In this document: positions 39,702-48,020 of the stretch, in pieces | Layout: each line of letters opens with the position of its first letter | Position numbering within the stretch: position 1 is the first letter of the stretch | Assembly: GCA_017437125.1 (NCBI GenBank) | Contig: JAFSBV010000016.1 | Span: 48,133 to 112,132 of the forward strand | Length of the DNA: 64,000 bases | Reading direction: 5' to 3' | DNA from: Bacteroidales bacterium | Lineage (GTDB): Bacteria; Bacteroidota; Bacteroidia; Bacteroidales; UBA932 | The notes under the pieces: generated by a model | What the model was told of the DNA's origin: nothing | What the model saw: only the letters and a program-made list of their open reading frames with translations | Database searches by the model: none | Made by a program: the position numbers and the translations under genes

Positions 39702-42269
39702 ATGAAGAAAGTCATTTTATCACTGCTTGCTGTTTCAATGATATTATTCAGCAATTGTACTCAGAAAGAGTATGAAAGTCCGGTAATTGAAAAGTCATTG
39801 GAACTCACAGCCATTATGGAGGGCGAGACACAGACTCGCTCAGAAGTTACAGATAATGGATATTTCACATGGGCCGAGGGAGATGAGATATTAATCTTCT
39901 CTGGTGAAAGCTCACAGAAAGGAACACTTTCAGATGGAGCAGGAACACCTGTAGCCAAATTCACTTACGAAGAAGAAATTGAGGCAGATGCATATGCATA
40001 TGCTGTATATCCTCACAATACAAAGCATTCGCTTGATAACGGTACTTTGACTGTCAAAATGCCTGCAGTTTATGAACTTGGAAAAAACACATCAAACACA
40101 AATGCCATTATGCTTGCTGTTTCTCAGTCTGAAGAGGCTGATTTCAAATTCCAGCATCTTGGTGCCGTTATCCGTTTCAACTTTAAGAACGTTCCGGCAG
40201 GGGTTGATAAGTTAGTTCTCTCTCTTGGAGGCAAAAAAATCAACGGTGAGTTTGTTGTTGACACAGAAAACCTCACTATCTCTACAGCTGATACAGATGT
40301 AGAAGAGGAAAAATCTATAACTCTTGAATTCGAGGCGCTGACAGCTGCTTCTAATCTCAAGTTATATGTTCCAGTGCCTGTCGGTGAATATAAAGGGATG
40401 GCTGCTTGTCTAAAAGCAGGCGAAGAAACAGTGTGGGAGTATTCAAGCGATAATGCATCTAACAATATCAACAGAAGAGACCTTAAGCTCGCAACAGTAC
40501 AGATTACAGAGGGACTCGCTGGTGCAGGAACAGAGGCGAATCCATATCTGATAGCAGACCTCTCGGATCTCATAGCTTTCCGTGATCATGTAAATGAAGA
40601 AGGAACTAAATATAATGCAGAAGGTGTATATGTTGCGCTTACTGACGATATTGATATGAGTTCTGTTGATTGGAGTGTAAATATCGGTGATGATTGCAAT
40701 ACCACTTTCGACGGAATCTTTGATGGTAGGAATCACGTGATTAGAAATCTGAACAGCGTTGAGACAGCAGCAAAAGCCGACGAATATTTCTGTACTGGAC
40801 TCTTCGGAGCTATCTATGGACCGGCTGTAGTCAAGAACCTCACCATTGAAAACGTTGACATCAACGCAGGTGAATTTACTGGTAACAATGCCGGAGCAGT
40901 TGTCGGTTTTGCATACAAGAGTACTGGGTCAATCGAGAATGTCAAGGTTACAGGTGACATCAACATCAACGCTGCGGGCATTACAGGAACAGGTGCTGTT
41001 GTCGGTTATGCATATAGTAGTAAACTCAATCTCCTGAATTGTACAGTTAAAGGTAATGAGGGCTCGAAAATAGTTGGTGCTGCATATGTGGGTGGTCTTA
41101 TCGGTTATTCGACCATGGATGTCTTAGTAGGCAATACAGTCAGCAACATTGATGTCACTGCAACCAGCTGCTGTGCCGGAGGTGTTGCCGGAATCATGCT
41201 TGCAGGAGGACAAGCATCGAACAATACAGTAACTGATGTCAATCTTATTTCAACGCACGAAAACTGGCATAACTCTGCTGCTGTTGTAGTTGGTGCTATT
41301 ACAGGCAAGGTTAATGTAGCAGGAACTGAGTTTGATAATGTTACAGCAAACGGATCTGCTACCACTTCAATCGTCGGCAGCGCACATGCTGATAAACCGA
41401 CTACTCCTGTTGCAAAGGTACAGGCAAGTGTTGAGAACGATTTTTACGTGACATTCGCTGAGGCCCTTGCTGATGCAACCAATGAGCAGACAATCACATT
41501 GTGGTCTGACATTGTGATGTCTGAGACTCTGACTATCGCGAAAGACAACGTTCTTTCATTGGATTTGAATGGCTATGATGTAAGCTACGCTGTGGATAAT
41601 GATGGTAAGGCTTCGGCTATTTTCAGTAATAACGGTACTTTGAATCTTTCCAACAATGCAGATTCAGAGTCAGTGATTTCATTTGTAGCAAGTGACCCGG
41701 ATCTTGAGAAAATTCCTTCATATGCAACAAACACAATCTCAAACTACGGCACTTTGACCATCGGTAAGAATGTGGTCGTTACAAACACAAGCGACGGTGG
41801 GGCAAGTTATGCTGTTGATAATCATGCATTCTTTACTCTGAACGGTGGTACATTGCTTGGAAACAGATGTGCATTGCGTATAGCAAAGTTCAACCCATCA
41901 ACAGTAGTATTCACAATGGTAGATGGTCTTATTAAAGCCGGCACACCAGCATGGATCCACTTGCCAGGTAGCGATAGTAGTGTTGCTCCTTCTATTACTG
42001 TAGTCATTGAGGGAGGAAGAATGGAGACTACAAAGGAAACAAGTGCGGATAACAATATATTCTATTCGTATTCGTATGGAAATAGTCATGCTAATACTAC
42101 TATCAATATTTCAGGTGGCGAATTTATTGGTGGAACAGTCTCTATCGGAAGTGGCTACAAGGGTGATGCACCGGAGATGAACATTACTGGAGGTAAATTC
42201 GACTATGATGTAGTACAGTGGCTTGAAAATGATGAATATAAAGTATTATATGAAGCTAACAATAATTAG
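39702..42269 (+). CDS. Fimbrillin-like beta-helix surface lipoprotein with GLUG repeats
   Basis: An 855-residue protein. The lipoprotein signal ends SMILFSNC (Cys ~19). Residues ~25-260 look like a Mfa-like/fimbrillin domain (TRSEVTDNGYFTWAEGDEILIFSG, YAVYP, FQHLGAVIRFNFKNV). Residues ~280-560 carry GLUG-type beta-helix repeats (GLFGAIYGPAVVKNLTIENVDI, GAVVGFAYKSTGSIENVKVTG, GGLIGYST, GGVAGIM). The rest is a right-handed beta-helix-like region (NGTLNLSNN, YGTLTIGKNV, FTLNGGTL). Probably surface-exposed adhesin or glycan binder (inference). The gene is noticeably more AT-rich than its neighbours. Confidence 0.8.
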   Translation: MKKVILSLLAVSMILFSNCTQKEYESPVIEKSLELTAIMEGETQTRSEVTDNGYFTWAEGDEILIFSGESSQKGTLSDGAGTPVAKFTYEEEIEADAYAYAVYPHNTKHSLDNGTLTVKMPAVYELGKNTSNTNAIMLAVSQSEEADFKFQHLGAVIRFNFKNVPAGVDKLVLSLGGKKINGEFVVDTENLTISTADTDVEEEKSITLEFEALTAASNLKLYVPVPVGEYKGMAACLKAGEETVWEYSSDNASNNINRRDLKLATVQITEGLAGAGTEANPYLIADLSDLIAFRDHVNEEGTKYNAEGVYVALTDDIDMSSVDWSVNIGDDCNTTFDGIFDGRNHVIRNLNSVETAAKADEYFCTGLFGAIYGPAVVKNLTIENVDINAGEFTGNNAGAVVGFAYKSTGSIENVKVTGDININAAGITGTGAVVGYAYSSKLNLLNCTVKGNEGSKIVGAAYVGGLIGYSTMDVLVGNTVSNIDVTATSCCAGGVAGIMLAGGQASNNTVTDVNLISTHENWHNSAAVVVGAITGKVNVAGTEFDNVTANGSATTSIVGSAHADKPTTPVAKVQASVENDFYVTFAEALADATNEQTITLWSDIVMSETLTIAKDNVLSLDLNGYDVSYAVDNDGKASAIFSNNGTLNLSNNADSESVISFVASDPDLEKIPSYATNTISNYGTLTIGKNVVVTNTSDGGASYAVDNHAFFTLNGGTLLGNRCALRIAKFNPSTVVFTMVDGLIKAGTPAWIHLPGSDSSVAPSITVVIEGGRMETTKETSADNNIFYSYSYGNSHANTTINISGGEFIGGTVSIGSGYKGDAPEMNITGGKFDYDVVQWLENDEYKVLYEANNN

Positions 42270-42295
42270 TTTGTTTCTGACTTTTCAGCGATGGG

Positions 42296-43924
42296 TTACC
42301 TCCTTGTGATGGCTCTCACGACAAGCGCAAGCATAAGCAGGATGAAGATAAAACTGCAGATGCGACCTGTGATATCACCGTAAGAAACGAAGAAGGTCAT
42401 GTCATCACGAAGCGGAATGCTTCCTTCTATTGCAGCCGGCTCCCACCAAGGGGTCGGCTGAAGTATTTTTCCGGAAGGGGAAATGATCGCCGATATGCCG
42501 GTGTTGGCACAGCGCGCGATGGCGCGACGGGTCTCGATGGCTCTTAATGAGGCATAGCTGAGGTGCTGCTTGTAACCCGGTGTGTCACCCCACCATGCGT
42601 CGTTTGTGATTATGGTCATTGCGAGTGCTCCCTTGCGGATATAGTCCGTATAATATTCTCCATAGACGGATTCGTAGCATACGGCACATCCGACAGGAAT
42701 GTTCTCGCCGTCGAGGGTGCGTACGTTCAGCAGACTGATCTCGTCCTGACCGACGCATCTGCCCATGACGCCGCCGAGAAGATCGTCGATCTTGCAGAAT
42801 ATCGCCGGATATGGTGTCATTTCGACTGCTACGACAAGCTTGCTCTTATGGAATATCTCAGTCCTTTCGGTTCCGTCGGTAATGAGTGCCGAATTATGCG
42901 ACTCCACCCATCTTCCGTCCTGAAGCTGCCTGGCTGTATGCGAAGGCCTGTCTGCAGACTCGAAATAATCGTATGAAGATGCTCCGAAGAGAAGATTTAC
43001 ATTCGGGTAATCCTTCAGGAATGAAGTGAAGCCTTTCCATGTCCGGCTGCGGGAATATTCTCCGCATATGATGTCGCTTGTGAAGGTTTCCGGTGCGACG
43101 ATCAGGAGAGGGGAGGCTGTACTGTCATTCTTACGGCCCTTCATGGCCTTTTCTGCCATAGAAAGAAGCACTCCGTTCTGCTGGGCCTGGGTCATCGCCT
43201 GGAACTTATTATACGGGTCGATATTCGGCTGTATGATAAGTACATCCAGCATGTCTTCCGATGTCATGGCGTCCTTATATTCCTTGCCTGTGATGGCAGA
43301 AGCGATGAACGGCAGGATAAGAATCGCGGCATATCCTCCGAGTGCAGCGAGCCTTGCCTTCCTGTTCCACTCTGCGATGCTTCCGTCGGATATTGAAACG
43401 AAAAGCCCGAAGAGGCCGAGGTTGCATGCCCATATCCATAACGAACCTCCGAGCGTGCCGGTGAATTCATACCACTGTATGGCCCAGGTTGTGCGTGCGA
43501 ATGAATTGCCGAGTACGAGCCATGGCCATGATATCTCTGCGTCGAAATAGAACCTCTCCCACGCTATCCACGCCACGGCAAGGAATATGTATGGCAGAGA
43601 TCCTTTGAATTTACGTTTGCTCAGACGGAAAAGGCCGAAGATGAGGGACATCTGCAGGGAATTGGCCAGTACGGCGAAGATTCCGCCTCCGACAGTAGCA
43701 TTGCACACCCAGAATGTTGTTATTGCATTCCAGAGCACGAATGCGGAGTAATGATATATCCATATCCTTCTCTTTCCCATCATGTCGGCGATCCGTTCCA
43801 TGCAGAGCAGAGGAACTATACCGAACAAGGCGAGAAAGCCAGTATGAGGTATTATGAACGGAACGGACATTAACAGTGCGAAAAGCACGGTCAGTCCCCA
43901 GAGTATCATATTTTCCTTTTTCAT
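42296..43924 (-). CDS. lnt: Apolipoprotein N-acyltransferase
   Basis: A ~542-residue inner-membrane enzyme with about seven helices and a C-N hydrolase (nitrilase) domain. The catalytic triad is visible as Glu in LLIVAPETF, Lys in IFHKSKLVV and Cys in VGCAVCYESVYGEY. Lnt adds the third acyl chain to the N-terminal Cys of lipoproteins, consistent with the many lipoproteins encoded here. The -7 box TATCTTTG (43954-43947) sits 11 bp before an upstream in-frame ATG (43936), so I prefer the ATG at 43924 (MKKENMILW). Confidence 0.93.
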   Translation of the reverse strand: MKKENMILWGLTVLFALLMSVPFIIPHTGFLALFGIVPLLCMERIADMMGKRRIWIYHYSAFVLWNAITTFWVCNATVGGGIFAVLANSLQMSLIFGLFRLSKRKFKGSLPYIFLAVAWIAWERFYFDAEISWPWLVLGNSFARTTWAIQWYEFTGTLGGSLWIWACNLGLFGLFVSISDGSIAEWNRKARLAALGGYAAILILPFIASAITGKEYKDAMTSEDMLDVLIIQPNIDPYNKFQAMTQAQQNGVLLSMAEKAMKGRKNDSTASPLLIVAPETFTSDIICGEYSRSRTWKGFTSFLKDYPNVNLLFGASSYDYFESADRPSHTARQLQDGRWVESHNSALITDGTERTEIFHKSKLVVAVEMTPYPAIFCKIDDLLGGVMGRCVGQDEISLLNVRTLDGENIPVGCAVCYESVYGEYYTDYIRKGALAMTIITNDAWWGDTPGYKQHLSYASLRAIETRRAIARCANTGISAIISPSGKILQPTPWWEPAAIEGSIPLRDDMTFFVSYGDITGRICSFIFILLMLALVVRAITRR

Positions 43925-43946
43925 CATGAGCGTCATTATTCACGGA

Positions 43947-43975
43947 CAAAGATATGAAAATTATTACTACCTTTG
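43947..43975. promoter_or_regulatory. Divergent -7 boxes between lnt and lysE-like gene
   Basis: TATCTTTG on minus (43954-43947) for lnt and TACCTTTG on plus (43968-43975) for the exporter gene, only 13 bp apart. Upstream boxes are not clear, and the two promoters would interfere. Confidence 0.55.
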
Positions 43976-44005
43976 TCTGTTTACATTTTTATAAAAGTAC
44001 AGATC

Positions 44006-44653
44006 ATGCTTGTTGATATGCTTAAAGGTTTCCTCGTAGGAGTCTGTGCGTCGGCACCGGTCGGGCCGATCGCCATCCTCGTCGTGCAGAAATCTTTGAG
44101 CAAGGGCCATAAGGCGGGATTCGTCTCTGGTCTGGGAGCAAGCGTGGTTGACACATTGTATGCATTCATCGCGATCTTCGCATTGGCATTCGCCCAGAAG
44201 TTCATAGATGCACATCAGAACCTGATTCTGCTTGTCGGGGGTGCTGTTCTGTCCATTGTCGGACTGTCTATGGCCTTCTCGGATCCTTTCAGGAAGATGA
44301 AGTCAGATGGCGGGTCATCGGTGTCTCCCAAGGATTTCGGACAGGCAGTGGCCATGGGACTGTCGAATCCTATGGCGATCTTCGTGATGTTTACGCTTTT
44401 TGCGTTTTTCGGTCTGGCAGACGATGCACCTCATAACTGGAGTGTAGCGCCGATAATCCTGTCTGTCAGCACCGGTTCGGTGATATATTGGTTCAGCGTG
44501 TCATGGCTTCTCAGCCGTTTCCGCAAGAACTTCAGAATGAGTACGATACTGTGGATCAGCAGAATCACAGGAGCGATAATAGTAATCATAGGCATAGCCT
44601 TGCTGGGACAGGGACTGTTCAATGTCATCTTCAAGGGCCTGCCGATAATGTAA
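44006..44653 (+). CDS. LysE-family amino-acid exporter
   Basis: A 215-residue membrane protein with six predicted helices and the LysE/RhtB N-terminal motif FLVGVCASAPVGPIAILVVQKSLSKGHKAG split over helix 1 and the first loop. LysE/RhtB proteins export amino acids or related small molecules. The -7 box at 43968-43975 excludes the longer frame from 43973. It is the first gene of a tightly packed run with the DUF362, PASTA and pseudouridine synthase genes. Confidence 0.88.
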   Translation: MLVDMLKGFLVGVCASAPVGPIAILVVQKSLSKGHKAGFVSGLGASVVDTLYAFIAIFALAFAQKFIDAHQNLILLVGGAVLSIVGLSMAFSDPFRKMKSDGGSSVSPKDFGQAVAMGLSNPMAIFVMFTLFAFFGLADDAPHNWSVAPIILSVSTGSVIYWFSVSWLLSRFRKNFRMSTILWISRITGAIIVIIGIALLGQGLFNVIFKGLPIM

Positions 44654-44661
44654 GTTCAACT

Positions 44662-45810
44662 ATGGAAAAATCAAAAGTGTATTTTACGGATCTTAGGACC
44701 GTACCGGGAAATGACCTTCTTACCAAACTTGAAAGGCTTATAAGGAAAGCCGGAATCGCCGACATCGATTTCGAAGGCAAGTTCACTGCCATCAAGATTC
44801 ATTTCGGTGAGCCTGGAAACATGGCGTATATCCGTCCCAACTATGCAGCTCGTGTAGTTGATGTCGTACGTTCTCTCGGTGCAAAGGTATATCTTACAGA
44901 TTCCAATACATTGTATTCAGGCGGACGCTCGAATGCTGTTGATCATCTTCACGCTGCAATGGAGAACGGATTCAACAGAATCGGTGCACATGCAGATATC
45001 ATGATTGCCGACGGTCTCAAGGGAACAGATTACAAAGAGGTTCCATCAGGCGGTAAGCTCTGTCCTTCTCCTAAGATCGGAGCTGCAATTGCTGATGCTG
45101 ATATCGTGATTTCCATGAATCATTTCAAGGGACATGAGCAGAGCGGATTCGGTGGCGCTCTCAAGAACCTCGGTATGGGCTCTGCGAGTGTGGGAGGAAA
45201 GCTTGAACTCCATTCTTCATCCCAGCCATGCATTGACCTTGACAACTGCATCGGATGCCGTATATGCGAGAAGTATTGCCGTCATGAGGCAGTTAAGGTA
45301 GTTGACAAGAAGGCTGTGATCGACTATGACAAGTGTGTGGGATGCGGACAGTGTGTGGCTGTATGCCAGAAGGCGGCTGCCGTGGTGAAGGACTATGATA
45401 CATCTGAAGTTCTCAACAGGAAGATTGCCGAATATGCATATGCAGTTGTAAACGGCAAGCCGTCATTCCATATCAGCTTCATTATGAATGTGTCACCTAA
45501 CTGCGATTGCTGGAATCACAATGATGCCGCTCTCGTACCGGATATCGGAATAGCTGCATCATTCGACCCTGTTGCTTTGGATTGTGCTTGTGCTGACATG
45601 GTGAAGGCTGCCCCAAGTCTTCGTGGCAATGCAATTTCGGATAAGGATGCGGCTCATGAGCATGGTGAGGATTGCGGATGCCATCACCATCATAAAGGCG
45701 ATGACAAGTTCCGTATCGTTCATCCTGACACCAACTGGGAGGCTGGCGTCGAGTATGGCGAGATAATCGGTCTTGGAAGCCGCGCATATGAATTGATTAA
45801 AGTAAGATAA
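44662..45810 (+). CDS. DUF362 protein with 4Fe-4S ferredoxin domain
   Basis: A 382-residue protein. The DUF362 region spans both ends (AIKIHFGEPGNMAYIRP, VYLTDSNTLYSGGRSNAV, MNHFKGHEQSGFGGALKNLGMG, and PDIGIAASFDPVALDCACADM), with two 4Fe-4S motifs in the middle: CIGCRICEKYC and CVGCGQCVAVC. A His-rich segment, HEHGEDCGCHHHHKGDD, follows near 335-350. DUF362 ferredoxins are cytoplasmic and poorly understood; a role in electron transfer or cluster handling is inferred. Starts 8 bp after the exporter gene. Confidence 0.88.
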   Translation: MEKSKVYFTDLRTVPGNDLLTKLERLIRKAGIADIDFEGKFTAIKIHFGEPGNMAYIRPNYAARVVDVVRSLGAKVYLTDSNTLYSGGRSNAVDHLHAAMENGFNRIGAHADIMIADGLKGTDYKEVPSGGKLCPSPKIGAAIADADIVISMNHFKGHEQSGFGGALKNLGMGSASVGGKLELHSSSQPCIDLDNCIGCRICEKYCRHEAVKVVDKKAVIDYDKCVGCGQCVAVCQKAAAVVKDYDTSEVLNRKIAEYAYAVVNGKPSFHISFIMNVSPNCDCWNHNDAALVPDIGIAASFDPVALDCACADMVKAAPSLRGNAISDKDAAHEHGEDCGCHHHHKGDDKFRIVHPDTNWEAGVEYGEIIGLGSRAYELIKVR

Positions 45811-45811
45811 A

Positions 45812-46612
45812 ATGAGTGAAAAGACTGCCGGAAAAGGTTTCTTCAGTAATTGGATAGTACGTAATCTGCTTGTTGCTTTCGTACTCGTTGTCGTTCTTGT
45901 GATAGGAGCGATGATATTCCTCAATGTAGTGACCAAGCATAATCAGGTGCTTGTTGTCCCTGATTTCTCGAACATGAGTGTGTCTGAAGCGGAATATGCG
46001 GCAGCACAGGCTGGAATGAGAGTGGAGGTTACTGATTCTGTCTTTGCTAAAAGAATGAGAAAGGGAGCGGTCAGGGATCAGAATCCAGCTCCAGGTTCCA
46101 AAGTGAAGGAGGGAAGACGTATCTCGCTGACCATCAATGCGCTGAATGCGAAAAAGGTGACCATGCCTGATCTCGTAGGACTGTCCATGCGTCAGGCTAT
46201 GGCTGAACTTCAGTCGAGAGGTCTTGTTCTGGGCAAGCTTGTCTATGTAGAGGATCTGGCGACAAACAATGTCCTCAGACAGCTCAGAGGTAACCGTGAG
46301 ATAGAGCCGGGCAGGACTGTCGAGACAGAGACGGTTATAGATCTCGTGGTCGGTCTCAATCCTGATACAGATGCCTCTACATATATTCCTGACATATTGG
46401 GAAAGAGGTATCTTACTGCTGTGGATGCCGTTCATAAGCAGTCGCTGAACATCAGGACACTCCGGTTTGATGACAGTGTGAAAACTTATGATGACAGTCT
46501 TAATGCAGTCGTTTACCGTCAGGCTCCGGAGCCTTCTCCTGAACCTGTAAGTCTTGGTGACGACATGTCGCTCTACCTTACAGTTGATCCAGATAGAATA
46601 CCTGCAAGATAA
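45812..46612 (+). CDS. PASTA-domain membrane protein
   Basis: A 266-residue protein with one N-terminal membrane helix (~17-42) and three extracytoplasmic PASTA domains (VVPDFSNMSVSEAEYAAAQAG..., VTMPDLVGLSMRQAMAELQ..., YIPDILGKRYLTAVDAV...). PASTA domains bind peptidoglycan fragments in Ser/Thr kinases and PBPs; here no kinase or transpeptidase domain is attached, as is usual in Bacteroidota. It is 1 bp from the DUF362 stop, and its TAA overlaps the ATG of the next gene (TAATG). Confidence 0.9.
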   Translation: MSEKTAGKGFFSNWIVRNLLVAFVLVVVLVIGAMIFLNVVTKHNQVLVVPDFSNMSVSEAEYAAAQAGMRVEVTDSVFAKRMRKGAVRDQNPAPGSKVKEGRRISLTINALNAKKVTMPDLVGLSMRQAMAELQSRGLVLGKLVYVEDLATNNVLRQLRGNREIEPGRTVETETVIDLVVGLNPDTDASTYIPDILGKRYLTAVDAVHKQSLNIRTLRFDDSVKTYDDSLNAVVYRQAPEPSPEPVSLGDDMSLYLTVDPDRIPAR

Positions 46613-47727
46613 TGAATCAGAACAGTCTTTTTCAGTTTGATGAAGATCCGGTAGAGGATTTCGATCCGGTGCAGGCCGGTGACGAGGTCGCGTATGAGGA
46701 TGAACAGCAGGAGATGTTCGAGCATTACCGCTTCGACATCTCTTCCGGTCAGGTTCCCATGCGAGTCGATAAGTATCTTGCGACTCATATGGAATATACC
46801 TCCCGTCATCGCATCCAGCTGGCGATCAAGGCGGAATATATCCGCGTGAATGACAAGATCGTGAAGGCGAATTATGTGATCCGTCCAGGTGATGTGATAA
46901 AGTTCGTCATGCCTTATCAGAGGCGTGGCCTGGAGATTCTCCCTGAGGCTATTCCTCTGAACATCGTCTATGAGGATGATGATCTTCTTGTACTCAACAA
47001 GGAAGCCGGAATGGTTGTTCATCCGGGTCATGGTCATTTTTCGGGTACTTTGGTTAATGCTCTTGCGCATCATCTTGGAATATCGCAAGGCCCGGATGCT
47101 GAGGATGAAAGGATGGGAGTGCTGGTTCACAGAATAGACAAGGACACTTCAGGTCTTCTTGTCGTGGCAAAGAATGACGAGTCCCAGCTCGATCTTGCAA
47201 AACAGTTCTTCGTGCATTCGATTGAGAGACGCTATGTAGCTATCGTATGGGGCAATCTTAAAGAAGACGAGGGAACGATAACAGGTAATATCGGACGAGA
47301 CCCTAATGACCGTATGCGCTTCAAGGTCTTTCCGGAAGGTGATCATGGAAAACATGCGGTGACGCATTACCGGGTATTGGAGCGTTTCGGTTATGTAACT
47401 ATCGTGGAGTGCCGTCTGGAGACAGGCAGAACGCATCAGATCCGTGTGCACTTCAACTGGATCGGTCATCCGCTCTTCAATGACAGCCGCTATGACGGTT
47501 CGGAAATCCGCAAGGGAACGATCTATGCCAAGTACCGCCAGTTCATAGAGAACTGCTTCAAGCTTCTTCCTCGTCAGGCCCTCCATGCCAAGACCCTCGG
47601 TTTCGTCCACCCGCGCACAAAGCAGATGGTCCGCTTCGACTCGGAACTCCCTGCCGACATGCAGGCCCTGATCGACAAATGGCGCAAATATTCCGAGAAT
47701 ATGACTCAGTTCCTGGAGGAGGAATAA
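46612..47727 (+). CDS. rluD: RluD-family 23S rRNA pseudouridine synthase
   Basis: A 371-residue protein with an acidic N-terminal extension (~1-45), an S4 RNA-binding domain (MRVDKYLATHMEYTSRHRIQ) and the RluA-type catalytic domain with the active-site Asp in VHRIDKDTSGLLVV. RluD isomerises uridines in helix 69 of 23S rRNA; RluA and RluC relatives have other targets, so the symbol is by closest resemblance. Translation is coupled to the PASTA gene by a one-base overlap, a frequent arrangement in Bacteroidota. Confidence 0.88.
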   Translation: MNQNSLFQFDEDPVEDFDPVQAGDEVAYEDEQQEMFEHYRFDISSGQVPMRVDKYLATHMEYTSRHRIQLAIKAEYIRVNDKIVKANYVIRPGDVIKFVMPYQRRGLEILPEAIPLNIVYEDDDLLVLNKEAGMVVHPGHGHFSGTLVNALAHHLGISQGPDAEDERMGVLVHRIDKDTSGLLVVAKNDESQLDLAKQFFVHSIERRYVAIVWGNLKEDEGTITGNIGRDPNDRMRFKVFPEGDHGKHAVTHYRVLERFGYVTIVECRLETGRTHQIRVHFNWIGHPLFNDSRYDGSEIRKGTIYAKYRQFIENCFKLLPRQALHAKTLGFVHPRTKQMVRFDSELPADMQALIDKWRKYSENMTQFLEEE

Positions 47728-47788
47728 GCGGTTCGGAATTTATTTTGCCTTGTGAGGCATCTTTCAATAAACTATCAGTACTTCTTTT

Positions 47789-47949
47789 CGACAGCCTGTG
47801 GATAGCGGAGTACAATTCCTGTCGTAGTCGGTAGTTAGAGCTTGGACAGAAAATACTCTGATTTTGTCCGAGCTGTGTCGGAAATCCGTATTATTTGTAT
47901 GTTTGGGGCAGAGCTTGGCCACTTATTGCCAGAAATCTGCCCGAGCTGT
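47789..47949 (+). repeat. Hairpin-rich intergenic region with two 40-nt repeats
   Basis: Between the rluD-like gene and the rng terminator lie a hairpin CGACAG/CTGTCG (47789-47794/47819-47824) and two 40-nt elements (47837-47876 and 47910-47949, 73-bp period). Both elements start AGAGCTTGG and end YCCGAGCTGT, with unrelated 21-nt centres. The ends pair with each other (AGCTTGG with CCGAGCT). Copy 1 extends the stem inward; copy 2 has a competing GGGCAGA/TCTGCCC stem. No gene is visible. Confidence 0.6.
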
Positions 47950-47987
47950 TAAACAATAATTTAAGACAGATTAACGGAGGTGTTCTC

Positions 47988-48020
47988 AAAAAAAGAGAGA
48001 AGCTTAATCAAGCTTCTCTC
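47988..48020 (-). terminator. Terminator of rng, containing its stop codon
   Basis: Perfect 11-bp stem GAGAGAAGCTT / AAGCTTCTCTC with a 4-base loop; on the minus strand it is followed by a run of seven T's. The rng stop codon (48004-48006) lies at the edge of the loop, so the last codons are part of the terminator. Confidence 0.9.
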
